From assembly GCF_006540305.1 (NCBI RefSeq), contig NZ_BJOR01000002.1:620001-684000 (forward strand): a stretch of 64,000 nt of DNA, given 5' to 3'. The position numbers and the translations under genes were made by a program. Shown here in pieces: positions 41,420 to 50,022 of this stretch. The notes under the pieces were generated by a model. The model did not search any database and was not told the origin of the DNA. It was given only the letters and a program-made list of their open reading frames with translations. Source of the DNA: Streptomyces sp. 6-11-2 (GTDB taxonomy: Bacteria; Actinomycetota; Actinomycetes; Streptomycetales; Streptomycetaceae). Numbering within the stretch: position 1 is the stretch's first letter; every line of letters begins with the position of its first letter.

Positions 41420-43870
41420 TCAGTGAGAATCGCCGATCCGCTTCGCCTGCCGGTATGCAGCGGCGAGGTTTTCTCGGGCGGTGCGGGTGTCGGGGTGGTC
41501 CGGGCCGAGGACGCGTTCCCGATCGGCCAGGACCCGTTCTTGGAGCTTGATGGCTTCTCTGGTCCGTCCTGCCTGCCAGTATGTGGTGGCGAGTTTGGCT
41601 CTGGTGACGCGGGTGTCGGGGTGTTCCGGCCCGAGGACACGTTCCCGATCGGCGAGGGCTTGTTCCTGAAGGGGAAGGGCTTCTTCAGCGCGTCCCACTT
41701 GCGCATGGAAGGCGCCGAGGTTGGCTCGCGCGGCGAGGGTTTCAGGGTGGTCCGGCCCGAGGACGCGTTCGCGGCCGACGAGGACCTGCTTGAGGAGGCC
41801 CACAGTCTTACTCGCGTTCCCCGTCTGTGCATAGGTAGTGGCGAGGTTGTTGCGGGCGGTGAGGGTGTCTGGGTGCTCGGGTCCGAGGACGCGTTCCTTG
41901 TCAACGAGCACTTGCTCCTCGATACCGACGGCTTCGTCGATGCGTCCCGCCTTCGCATAGAGGGCAGCAAGGTTGGCGCGAGCGGTGAGAGTGTTGGGGT
42001 GGTCCGGTCCGAGGACGTGTTCGTAACCGGCCACAAGACCCTCCTCCTGGAGAGTGATGGCTTCGTCGATGCGTCCCGCTTCTGCGTAGGAGATGGCGAG
42101 ATTGGCCTGGGCAGTGAGGGTTTCGGGGTGGCCGGAACCGAGAACTCTCTCGCTCTGGATAAGGCTCTGCTCTTGAATCGCCAGGGCGTTGTCGATCTGC
42201 CCTGTACGCAAATAGGACAGGGCGAGGTTGTTGCGAGCAATGAGGGTGTCTGGGTGCTCGGGGCCGAGATTGCGCTCGCTGTCGGCGGTGATGTCCTGCC
42301 AGTAAACGGTCGCTGCCGCATCGAGGCCCGCATCCAGAAGGCTGCGGCCTGCGCGGTAGAGCACGGGATGGCCTTCGGGGCGCCAGAGGTGGTCTCTGGC
42401 GTGTCCCGCGAGGGCGTCAGTGTTTGTGCGCAGAACGGCTGCGAGGTCACGATTGGGCTGGTCCGGGTCGGGCCAAATACGCAAGAGGGCGTTTGCGACC
42501 GTGGTCGCCAAGGCGGGAAAGTCCGCTGATGGCGTGATTTCGCGGACAGCCTGACCGGTGAGGGCGTGGAGGCGCACAGCACGGGGCTCGTGGCGTTTGT
42601 CGCAAGCGAGGAGCGCGTAGCGGCGCAGCGTCTGAAGGACGGCGTGGGCTTGGTCAGCGGTCACCGGTACTTTTCGGGAAGCTCGTCTCTTCCTCTTGGC
42701 TGGTGAGCTTCGCTGTTGAGTGAGGTAGTCGAGAACCGCTGGGGTGTTCCACAGGGTTTGCGGATGACCGGCCGGGTCGAGCAGGGCCACGAGCTGGAGC
42801 GCAGGACGGGCAAGACCCATGGGTTCAGAGTTCTGGGCGGCATCGAGGGAGAGCAGGAGGGCAGCGGCAACCTGTCGTCCGTAGCCCTCGGTGTCCGCCG
42901 ATACGGGCAGCATTTGGTCCAGGCGGTGTCGGTTGCTGGTAAACCGAGCAAGATATTCGCCGCAGTCAAGGTCTTGGTTGATCATGTACGCGGCGGCATG
43001 CCCAAGCGCCAGCGGTAGATACCCCAGTGCCTCAGCCAGTTCGTCGGCGGCGTCGATGAGATGGGCCGCGTCATCACCAGCCAAGCGGGTCTGAAAATAG
43101 TCGGCGGCCTCGTCAGGGCTGTAGACATCAACGTTGATACGGACACGCCCCCCGCCAGTGAGGCAGGCATCATGAAGGCGCGTAGTGGCGAGCACCCACC
43201 CTGTGCCGGTCCGGCTTGCCGGCCACCACGCCTCAATTGCTGTGGGGTCTGTGATGTCGTCGAGGACCACGAGCCATCGGCGTGGCGTGGTGGCCAGCCA
43301 CGACAAGAAAGCCTGGGCGTCGGCCTCAATGTCTGCACCGTTCGCGCCGGGTGCCGCAACGAGTGCGGCGGCCTGCGCGTAGAGGCCGATGACCTGCTGG
43401 GCCTCGCCAGCAGCCGCCCAGAGCACCAGGTCCGCATGGCCGTTCTCGAGGGCTTCGGCGGCGTAGGCGGCAGCGAGCTGGGACTTACCCACACCGCCAC
43501 CGCCGGACAGCACTTGCGTCATGACCGCGGCGGAGCCAGCTCGTGCGGCGTTGATCTGCTCACGAAGCAGAGCGCGGGGCTGGAACGCCGACGCCAGCGC
43601 AGGCATCACACCTATCTCCAGCGGCCACGAGACCTCCCCAGCTCGCGGATGGATGTGGTACTCGCGCTTGTCGATGACCTGGCTGTGCGGCCCGATCGCG
43701 TTGTGAGAAACGTCCCCGCCGGCCCCGACACCGCCGCGCACCTGCACTTGCATCGACCTGCTTACCGCACCTGGGGCAGCGGCAGTCCCCTCGCTGAGGG
43801 CGGTCCTGCTCTTCGGCTCGACTTCCTGATCGGTACGGGAGTGCTTTTTGCGCCGCCACAAAGGGGTCAC
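41420..43870 (-). CDS. NLR-like NTPase with TPR array (module C)
   Basis: An 816-residue STAND protein close to module B. It has a basic start (MTPLWRRKKHSRTD), the motif GVGAGGDVSHNAIGPHSQV at 47-65, P-loop VLSGGGGVGKSQLAAAYA, Walker B RRWLVVLDDITDP and YLPLALGHAAAYMI. About seven TPRs end the protein (ERVLGPEHPDTLTARNNLAT TYAQTG type). Unlike B, the repeats are diverged at the DNA level. It overlaps the membrane-protein stop by 4 bp. The gap of about 240 bp to module B (41182-41419) must hold B's promoter; no clear consensus was seen there. Confidence 0.88.
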   Translation of the reverse strand: MTPLWRRKKHSRTDQEVEPKSRTALSEGTAAAPGAVSRSMQVQVRGGVGAGGDVSHNAIGPHSQVIDKREYHIHPRAGEVSWPLEIGVMPALASAFQPRALLREQINAARAGSAAVMTQVLSGGGGVGKSQLAAAYAAEALENGHADLVLWAAAGEAQQVIGLYAQAAALVAAPGANGADIEADAQAFLSWLATTPRRWLVVLDDITDPTAIEAWWPASRTGTGWVLATTRLHDACLTGGGRVRINVDVYSPDEAADYFQTRLAGDDAAHLIDAADELAEALGYLPLALGHAAAYMINQDLDCGEYLARFTSNRHRLDQMLPVSADTEGYGRQVAAALLLSLDAAQNSEPMGLARPALQLVALLDPAGHPQTLWNTPAVLDYLTQQRSSPAKRKRRASRKVPVTADQAHAVLQTLRRYALLACDKRHEPRAVRLHALTGQAVREITPSADFPALATTVANALLRIWPDPDQPNRDLAAVLRTNTDALAGHARDHLWRPEGHPVLYRAGRSLLDAGLDAAATVYWQDITADSERNLGPEHPDTLIARNNLALSYLRTGQIDNALAIQEQSLIQSERVLGSGHPETLTAQANLAISYAEAGRIDEAITLQEEGLVAGYEHVLGPDHPNTLTARANLAALYAKAGRIDEAVGIEEQVLVDKERVLGPEHPDTLTARNNLATTYAQTGNASKTVGLLKQVLVGRERVLGPDHPETLAARANLGAFHAQVGRAEEALPLQEQALADRERVLGPEHPDTRVTRAKLATTYWQAGRTREAIKLQERVLADRERVLGPDHPDTRTARENLAAAYRQAKRIGDSH

Positions 43871-44292
43871 CCGCGCTCACTGTCGTCGCCGATCGCGTTG
43901 TCACGCATGTCGCCGCCCGAGGCGACCCCACCCCGACCCGCAATGACATCGTCTGCGCCCCGCCGTCGCATTGCGGATCCAGGCGCCCGGCGGGGACTGG
44001 TGACCTTGGAACGATCACCGATTGCGTTGCCACCCATGTCGCCCCCGGCCGCCACACCGCCTCGCCCAGTCCGTACCCGACGCATTCCGCGACCACTTGA
44101 CGGTTGGGTAAGTGCAACGACCGCCACGAAGAGGCCCACCAGGGCGACCACCGCCCCAGCAACGCTCGCGACGCGATCGGCAGTATCCAGGTCCACCATC
44201 ACGGCAACACCGATCAGCCCGAGCGAAACCACGCCCGCCACAACTGCCGCCGCCCACAACGCGAACCGCGCAGCCCCCGATACCCCTGCCAT
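43867..44292 (-). CDS. Two-helix membrane protein with paired GGDI-type motifs (module C)
   Basis: A 141-residue protein starting MAGVSGAARFALWAAAVVAG, chosen because GAGGGG precedes it and the alignment with modules A and B begins here; a longer start at 44370 is possible. Helices about 10-31 and 42-62 surround VDLDTADRVASV. The tail has GVAAGGDMGGNAIGDRSKV (79-97) and GVASGGDMRDNAIGDDSER (122-140), at the same positions as in module B. It is the first gene of its pair, so it is made before or with the NTPase. Confidence 0.78.
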   Translation of the reverse strand: MAGVSGAARFALWAAAVVAGVVSLGLIGVAVMVDLDTADRVASVAGAVVALVGLFVAVVALTQPSSGRGMRRVRTGRGGVAAGGDMGGNAIGDRSKVTSPRRAPGSAMRRRGADDVIAGRGGVASGGDMRDNAIGDDSERG

Positions 44293-44491
44293 AGCACCCC
44301 TCACAGCCGGGTCGACCCGTTGCGACGCCGTTCCCGAGCCGACGTTTCCGTCAGACTGACTAACAGTCACGGTAGCGGTACTCGCTCATGCGCGGGCGCT
44401 GCACCGACAACCCCAGCGGCCGTCCGGCAGGACCACGTGCACCGGGACGGGCACGGCGGGGTCGTCGGAGGGCTGGGTCTATCAGGAATTA

Positions 44492-46119
44492 GGCTCTGGC
44501 CCGTAGTCGGTGGTGACGCCGAGTAGCCACCCTCGGTCATGATCTTGTGATGGATATCAACTCCCTTATGGGGACGGTGTTTTCGGGGCTTTCGGCGTTG
44601 GTCGTCGAGGACGTGGCGGACGGCGGCGACGCGGTGGTGGTCTCGGCCCGGACCCGGGACGTGGCGGTGCCGTGTCCGGTGTGCGGGACGCCGACGGCGA
44701 AGGTGCACGGTTATCACCGCCGAACGGTGAGGGACGTGCCGGTCGACGGCCGCCAGGTCGTCGTCCACCTGCGCGTACGGCGGCTGGCCTGTCCGGCCCT
44801 GGGCTGCTGGCGGCAGACCTTCCGCGAGCAGGTTCCCGGACTGCTGGAGCGCCATCAGCGCCGCACGGTGCGTCTTGTGGGGCAGATATCCCAGGTGGCG
44901 CGGGAGTTATGCGGCCGGGCGGCCGCACGCCTGGCCGGCCTGCTGGCCGTGCCCGTTTCCCGGAGTACCGGGCTGCGCCATCTGCGGCGCCTGCCGCTGC
45001 CGCAGCAGGCCATCCCGCGGGTGATCGGCGTGGACGATTTCGCCCTGCGCCGCCGCCACCGCTACGCCACGATCATCACGGATGCCGAGACCGGCCGGCG
45101 CGTCGCGGTCCTGCCCGACCGCGAGGCGGCCACCCTGGAGTCCTGGCTGCGCGAACATCCTGGTGTCCAGGTCGTGTGCCGGGACGGCTCGGCCACCTAT
45201 GCCGAGGCCGTCCGCCGAGCCCTGCCCGACGCGGTGCAGGTCAGCGACCGATGGCACCTCTGGCGAAATCTCTGCGACAAAGTCCAGCTCGAGGTCCGCG
45301 CCCACGCCGGATGCTGGGCCACCATCAACCCGCCCCGCCCCGGCGGAGTACGCGAGCAGACCACACTCGAACGCTGGAACAAAATCCACGATCTCCTCGG
45401 CCAGGGCGTCGGCCTGCTCGACTGCTCCCGCCGCCTCAACCTCGCCCTGAACACCGTCAAACGCTACGCCCGCATGCCCGAACCCCCGGCCCTGCGCATC
45501 GCCCCCGCCTACCGGCCCACCCTCGTCGACCCCTACCGCGAGCACCTGCGTCGGCGCCGTGCCGAGGATCCCGCGGTCCCGGTAACCCACCTCCTCGAAG
45601 AGATCCGGGAGTTGGGCTACACCGGCAGCGCCAACCTGCTGGTCCGCTACCTCAACCAGGGCCGCGCCGAAGGCGACCGCCCCGTCACCACCCCACGTCA
45701 CGCCAGCCGCCTCCTGCTCACCGACCCCGAAAACCTGCGCCCGAAGGAAACGACCCTGCTGGAGAAGATCGCCGCGGCCTGCCCGGAGATACCGCACTCG
45801 CCGATCTCGTACGCGGCTTCGCCGCCCTGCTGAAACCGGCCGAGGGCAACGACGTGAAACTCACCGAGTGGATCACGACCGCCCGGCCCATCGACCTGCC
45901 TCACCCGCGAAGCTTCACCAACGGTCCCGAAATCGACCGGTCCGCCGTGAACGCCGGCCTCACCTTGCCCTACCACAATGGCCGCACCGAAGGCGTCAAC
46001 ACCCGCACCAAGAGGATCACGAGGCAGATGCACGGACGCCCCGGATTCGACCTCCTCCGCCACCGCATCCTTCTGCCCTGACCCCTACTCGGCGTCACCA
46101 CCGACTACGGGCCAGAGCC
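44492..46119 (+). mobile_element. ISL3-family element with 35-bp perfect ends
   Basis: GGCTCTGGCCCGTAGTCGGT followed by GGTGACGCCGAGTAG at 44492-44526 is repeated exactly, inverted, at 46085-46119. The 1.63-kb element carries one transposase gene with a single-base frameshift. Flanking bases do not show an 8-bp duplication. The perfect ends imply the copy is recent or could still be moved in trans. Confidence 0.92.
44547..46081 (+). pseudogene. ISL3-family transposase, frameshifted
   Basis: The first 415 or so codons encode a typical ISL3 transposase. There is a zinc-finger N-terminus (VPCPVCGTPTAKVHGYHRRT, then RRLACPALGCWRQTFREQV), a DDE core (VIGVDDFALRRRHRYATIIT, VVCRDGSATYAEAVRRALPD, VSDRWHLWRNLCDKV) and an HTH insert (LDCSRRLNLALNTVKRYARM). 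At about 45797 one base is missing: the used frame ends IPHSPISYAASPPC, while the next frame continues TALADLVRGFAALLKPAEGN to the catalytic Glu region NGRTEGVNTRTKRITRQMHG and stops at 46081. Confidence 0.88.
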
Positions 46120-46134
46120 TGATTCATGACACTC

Positions 46135-46290
46135 CCCCGCCCGGATCTCGCCCCGGTGCCGCTGGATCACCTTGCTCTGCCAGTCGTAGTCCGCCCACGC
46201 TTCCGCAGGTACCTTCACCTGCTGGGCCACGTACGCGCCCGCGCCGTGCAGCTCCGCGCCGAAGCCGATGAAGAGCGCGCATGATCCGCA
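46135..46290 (-). pseudogene. Tn3-family transposase N-terminal fragment
   Basis: The minus frame reads LFIGFGAELHGAGAYVAQQV, then KVPAEAWADYDWQSKVIQRH and RGEIR. This is similar to the DUF4158 region at the N-terminus of Tn3-type transposases (YVAxQLxVxxxxWxxYDWxxRxxxxHRxxIR). Fewer than 55 residues remain, bounded by the ISL3 right end and an ISKra4 fragment. Confidence 0.4.
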
Positions 46291-46349
46291 GCCTCATTGA
46301 GCGCCAGCGGGCCCGCCGTGCCGCCGCCACCGCGGCGCATCTGTCCGCC

Positions 46350-46605
46350 CAGCGAGTTCCTCGGCTACGACCGCGCGCTCGCGGCCGGCTGGCCGATCGC
46401 GACTGGAGTGATCGAAGGCGCGTGTCGGCATCTGATCGCCGACCGTCTCGACATCTCCGGCGCCCGCTGGGGCCTGGCCGGTGCCGGAACGGTCCTCAAG
46501 CTCCGCGCCGTGGAGAGCAACGGCGACTTCGACGCCTACTTCCGCTACCACCTCGCCCTCGAACACCAACGCGTCCACCAGGACAGATGCACCCTCACAG
46601 CCTGA
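46350..46605 (+). pseudogene. ISKra4-family transposase C-terminal fragment
   Basis: The frame gives YDRALAAGWPIATGVIEGAC, then RHLIADRLDISGARWGLAGA and AVESNGDFDAYFRYHLALEH, the conserved end of ISKra4 transposases including the Glu-containing GVIEGACRH motif. The upstream 300 or so residues are absent and replaced by the Tn3 fragment. From 46606 to 46787 nothing further was recognised. Confidence 0.8.
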
Positions 46606-46787
46606 TCAGCGCGCTCACTGCAGAAGAGCTACACCCAACGGGGACCTCACCAATGGAGCAGCGTTGCCCAGGCGGACCAGTTGGAATGGACAGGACCCGA
46701 GCAACCGGGCCCAACTGGGAGAAGAGGTCCGCTGGGGGTCGTTTCCCGCGGCTGCCTGGATGCGCCGTCCGACACCATGGAGCGCTC

Positions 46788-47345
46788 ATGAAAGGAATGG
46801 CCGCGGCGATGGTGCCGACGGTTTCCGCCGTACCGCTTGATGCTGCAAGCGGCTGTCCCAGCCGGACGATCTCGTCCGCCTGCGCCAGGCCCACATCTGG
46901 AGCGCTGTCAGCGGGCATCCCCGTATACATCGGCTCGGCCGCACCTGGCAGCGCGGCAGCCGCCACTGGCACGGCCACGGTGCACTCCAGCGAGCTCGGC
47001 CCCATCCTGGATGACGCCAAGGGGCGGACGCGGACGCTCTACCTCCCCGAGCCCGCCAAGTCGCCTACGCCGACCGGTGGCGGAGCATGCGCGTTTGCCT
47101 GGCCGCCGCCGCTGACCTCCGGCACGCCCAAGGCGGCCCTGTTTGCCAGGAGCAACCTGATCAGCGCCTCGAAACGCTCCAACGGCATCGCTCAAGTGAC
47201 CTACACCGGGCACCCGCTGCACTGCTTCGCGGGTGACACGACGGCCGGTGACACCAACGGCAAGGAATCCAGCGCGTCCGGCGCCACAGTGGTACGTCGT
47301 AAACGCATCCGGCAGCAAGGTCCAACCCGATTGGCTGGGGACTGA
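46788..47345 (+). CDS. COG4315-like secreted protein, probably frameshifted
   Basis: Similar to actinobacterial COG4315 lipoproteins: TVHSSELGPILDDAKGRTRT LYL, GGGACAFAWPPPLTSGTPKA and NGIAQVTYTGHPLHCFAGDT TAGDTNGK. The family C-terminus (WYVVNASGSKV) is present but in the next frame, so this reading ends abnormally as VRRKRIRQQGPTRLAGD. A one-base shift near 47285 is likely. The N-terminus (PLDAASGC) may be a weakened lipobox. It stops within TGATG, coupled to the next gene. Probably part of the envelope redox cluster, perhaps inactive. Confidence 0.6.
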   Translation: MKGMAAAMVPTVSAVPLDAASGCPSRTISSACARPTSGALSAGIPVYIGSAAPGSAAAATGTATVHSSELGPILDDAKGRTRTLYLPEPAKSPTPTGGGACAFAWPPPLTSGTPKAALFARSNLISASKRSNGIAQVTYTGHPLHCFAGDTTAGDTNGKESSASGATVVRRKRIRQQGPTRLAGD

Positions 47346-47917
47346 TGACCGGGCCCACGGGCGCGCGGATGCGGCGTCCCGCACGAACGGTGGCGGGCTT
47401 TTTGGCTGCTTTGCTGCCGGTCGCGGTGGCGGTCGGGCTGTTTGCGTTCGGCCGCACGCACACACCCGACTACACCAGCGGCCTGTTCGGGCGGCACGGC
47501 GTCGGCGTCAACGATCTCAAGGCGCGTTTGGGTAGCGCTCTGATGGCACTTGCGGTCGTTCAACTGCTGCTCGGGCTGTGGATGTACCGGCGCCTCCCGG
47601 GAGCGGGGGCCGCGCCGCACCGGGTGCACCCCACACACCGGCTCATCGGCCTCCTTGCCTTTCTGCTCTCGCTGCCTATCGCCTACCACTGCATCACCGC
47701 CTACGGAGTTGAGTTCACGAGCAGCCGAGTGGCGGTGCACTCCATCACGGGCTGCGTCCTGTACGGCGCGTTCGTCGCCAAGGTTCTGGTGGTACACAGC
47801 CGCCGACTGCCCGGTTGGGCGCTTCCGGCCGCCGGCGGTGCCCTGGTCACCGCCATCGCAGTGATGTGGTACACGGCCGCCTTGTGGTTCTTCGCCGGCT
47901 CCGCTCCCGGCTTCTGA
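47345..47917 (+). CDS. DUF6529-type membrane protein
   Basis: A 190-residue protein with about five helices (TVAGFLAALLPVAVAVGLFA, LGSALMALAVVQLLLGLWMY, LIGLLAFLLSLPIAYHCITA, VAVHSITGCVLYGAFVAKVL, AAGGALVTAIAVMWYTAALW). Several His residues near the membrane (RVHPTHR, AYHCIT, AVHSI, VVHSRR) resemble the haem ligands of cytochrome b561-type proteins. Its place beside a ferredoxin reductase and a cupredoxin fits an electron-transfer membrane component. Haem binding is inference. Confidence 0.72.
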   Translation: MTGPTGARMRRPARTVAGFLAALLPVAVAVGLFAFGRTHTPDYTSGLFGRHGVGVNDLKARLGSALMALAVVQLLLGLWMYRRLPGAGAAPHRVHPTHRLIGLLAFLLSLPIAYHCITAYGVEFTSSRVAVHSITGCVLYGAFVAKVLVVHSRRLPGWALPAAGGALVTAIAVMWYTAALWFFAGSAPGF

Positions 47918-48125
47918 CCGTGCTGTCACCGAGGCCCGCCATGGCCTGCATGGCAGCCCTGTTGCAGATCGGACATCGCGTTGTTCCGTGCCATCGCCTC
48001 TCCCGGCCGCATTGGCCGCCTGCACGGCCGCGGGCGTCACCGTGGCAGCTGGGACGAGCCGGCCGCGAAACTCGCAGCCGGCCTGCACGACCGGGGTGGC
48101 GACCACACGGAGAGGTAGGACCGAG

Positions 48126-49364
48126 ATGATGGCAAGACCCACTTTCGTGATCGTCGGGGCGAGTCTGGCCGGGGCCAAGGCCGCCGAAGCGCTGCGCGAG
48201 CGCGGCTTCGACGGCCGTATCGTGCTCTTCGGGGACGAGCCGGAGCCGCCGTACGAGCGGCCGCCGCTGTCCAAGGGGTACCTGATGGGCAAGCAGGACC
48301 GCGAGGCGCTCTTCGTGCACCCTTCGCAGTGGTACACCGACCATGAGATCGATCTGCGACTGGACACCACAGTCACCACGATCGACCGCGCAGAGCACGC
48401 TGTCACCGCCTCCGGTGGTGAGACGATCGGCTACGACAAACTGCTGCTGGCCACCGGCGCCTCCCCACGCCGCCTTGACGTTCCCGGCGCCGACCTGGAC
48501 GGTGTGCTCTACCTGCGCCGCGTCGAAGACTGCGAACGCATCAAGCACACCTTCCAGCACTCCTCCCGCATGGTGTTCGTCGGCGGGGGCTGGATCGGCC
48601 TTGAGGTGGCCGCCGCTGCCCGCGAGGCGGGCGTCCAGGCGACCATCCTCGAACCGGGCGAGCTCCCGTTGCTGCGGCTGCTCGGCCCGCAGATCGCGCC
48701 CGTCTTCGCCGACCTGCACCGAGAGCACGGTGTGGACCTGCGGCTTACCGCACAGGTCACCGAGATTGTGAACAGTGGCGACGGAAAGGCCGCCGGGGTG
48801 CGGCTCGCGGACGACTCCCTGATCGACGCCGACGCGGTCGTGGTCGGCATCGGCGCCGTCCCCAACACCGCCTTGGCTGCTGATGCCGGGCTCCAGGTGA
48901 ACAAGGGCGTCGTCGTCGACGCGGCACTGCGCACCTCGGACCCGGACATCTGCGCGGCCGGGGATGTGGCCCGTGCCTTCCACCCGATGCTGGGCAAGCA
49001 CATCCGCGTGGAGCACTGGGCCAACGCCCTCCACCAGCCCGCGGTGGCCGCGCGGTCGATGCTGGGCGAGCGCGCGTCCTACGACCGGGTGCCGTACTTC
49101 TTCACCGACCAGTACGACCTCGGCATGGAGTACGCGGGCTACACCGAACCCGGCGCGTACGACGACGTGGTCGTACGAGGCGACTTGGGGCGCCGGGAGT
49201 TCATTGCGTTCTGGCTGGCCGACGGCCGCGTGCTGGCTGGGATGAACGTCAACGTCTGGGATGTCAACGAGGCCATCCAGCAGCTGGTCCGCTCCGGCAC
49301 CCAGGTCGACCGCGGCGCGCTCGCCGACCCGGACACGCCTCTCGACCAGCTCGTCACCGGCTGA
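48126..49364 (+). CDS. FAD-dependent ferredoxin reductase family protein
   Basis: A 412-residue flavoprotein of the rhodocoxin/putidaredoxin reductase type. The FAD loop is TFVIVGASLAGAKAAEALRE, then PPYERPPLSKGYLMGK. The NAD loop is MVFVGGGWIGLEVAAAARE, and the second FAD contact is DICAAGDVARAFHPMLGKHI. The C-terminal reductase domain ends in MNVNVWDVNEAIQQLVRSG. It passes electrons from NAD(P)H to a ferredoxin or, in this setting, possibly to membrane carriers. ATG 48126 is preceded by GGTAGGA. It is cytosolic. Confidence 0.92.
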   Translation: MMARPTFVIVGASLAGAKAAEALRERGFDGRIVLFGDEPEPPYERPPLSKGYLMGKQDREALFVHPSQWYTDHEIDLRLDTTVTTIDRAEHAVTASGGETIGYDKLLLATGASPRRLDVPGADLDGVLYLRRVEDCERIKHTFQHSSRMVFVGGGWIGLEVAAAAREAGVQATILEPGELPLLRLLGPQIAPVFADLHREHGVDLRLTAQVTEIVNSGDGKAAGVRLADDSLIDADAVVVGIGAVPNTALAADAGLQVNKGVVVDAALRTSDPDICAAGDVARAFHPMLGKHIRVEHWANALHQPAVAARSMLGERASYDRVPYFFTDQYDLGMEYAGYTEPGAYDDVVVRGDLGRREFIAFWLADGRVLAGMNVNVWDVNEAIQQLVRSGTQVDRGALADPDTPLDQLVTG

Positions 49365-49500
49365 CCCGGCTTCGGCTGGTGGGATTCAGGGGCCTGGGGT
49401 GCGGTGCTCGGGGCGGGTCCTGGACGCCGGGTCCCAGAGCCCCTGGGCTCCACCGATCTTACGAATGACCAGTTCAAACCCACATCCGAAAGGTAGGGCG

Positions 49501-50022
49501 ATGACCATGAATGCGATCTCCTCTCCGCCGGCCCGGCGGTCGCGTACGGCGTACCTGACCGCTGTCGCCGTTGCCGGAGCACTGGGACTGCTCAGCGCGT
49601 GCGGCGGATCGTCGCACCCCAAACCGGCCGGCTCGCTGAGTCCCGGACCCGGGCAGACCCTGCCGGGAACGCCCGGCGCCTCCGGAACGGGCGGTACGGT
49701 CACCCCGCCACCAATCACGCCCTCGACCTCACCTACGAGCGGCCAGCCGTCCGCTGCGACGGCCGCCAACGCGGTGACGATCAAGAACTTCGCGTTCTCA
49801 CCGGCCAAATTGACGGTCAAAGCGGGCACGAAGGTGACCTGGACCAACACCGACCAAGACACTCACACCGTCACCAGCAAGAAAGGATCGGGCGGGCCGC
49901 TGAAGTCGGGAGGCCTGACCACCAACGCCACCTACAGCTACACGTTCACCAAACCCGGCACCTACGCCTACTACTGCACCATCCACCCGTTCATGACCGC
50001 CACCGTGGAGGTGACCCCATGA
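49501..50022 (+). CDS. Cupredoxin-domain (plastocyanin/azurin-like) lipoprotein
   Basis: A 173-residue exported protein. The signal AVAVAGALGLLSAC has its lipid-modified Cys at 34, followed by a long Pro/Thr/Ser/Gly linker (35-85). The blue-copper fold at 91-173 has the type 1 ligands His122 (DQDTHTVTS), Cys159, His162 and Met165 (YYCTIHPFM). It is a one-electron carrier on the outer face of the membrane. AAAGGTAGG precedes ATG 49501. It overlaps the metallophosphoesterase gene by 4 bp. Confidence 0.93.
   Translation: MTMNAISSPPARRSRTAYLTAVAVAGALGLLSACGGSSHPKPAGSLSPGPGQTLPGTPGASGTGGTVTPPPITPSTSPTSGQPSAATAANAVTIKNFAFSPAKLTVKAGTKVTWTNTDQDTHTVTSKKGSGGPLKSGGLTTNATYSYTFTKPGTYAYYCTIHPFMTATVEVTP

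Noticed and set aside
32350..44370. The NLR-like block as a regulator of an adjacent antibiotic cluster (AfsR/SARP type)
   Set aside because: AfsR-like proteins start with a SARP winged helix; these start with the GGDI-type motif and have no DNA-binding domain or biosynthetic neighbours.
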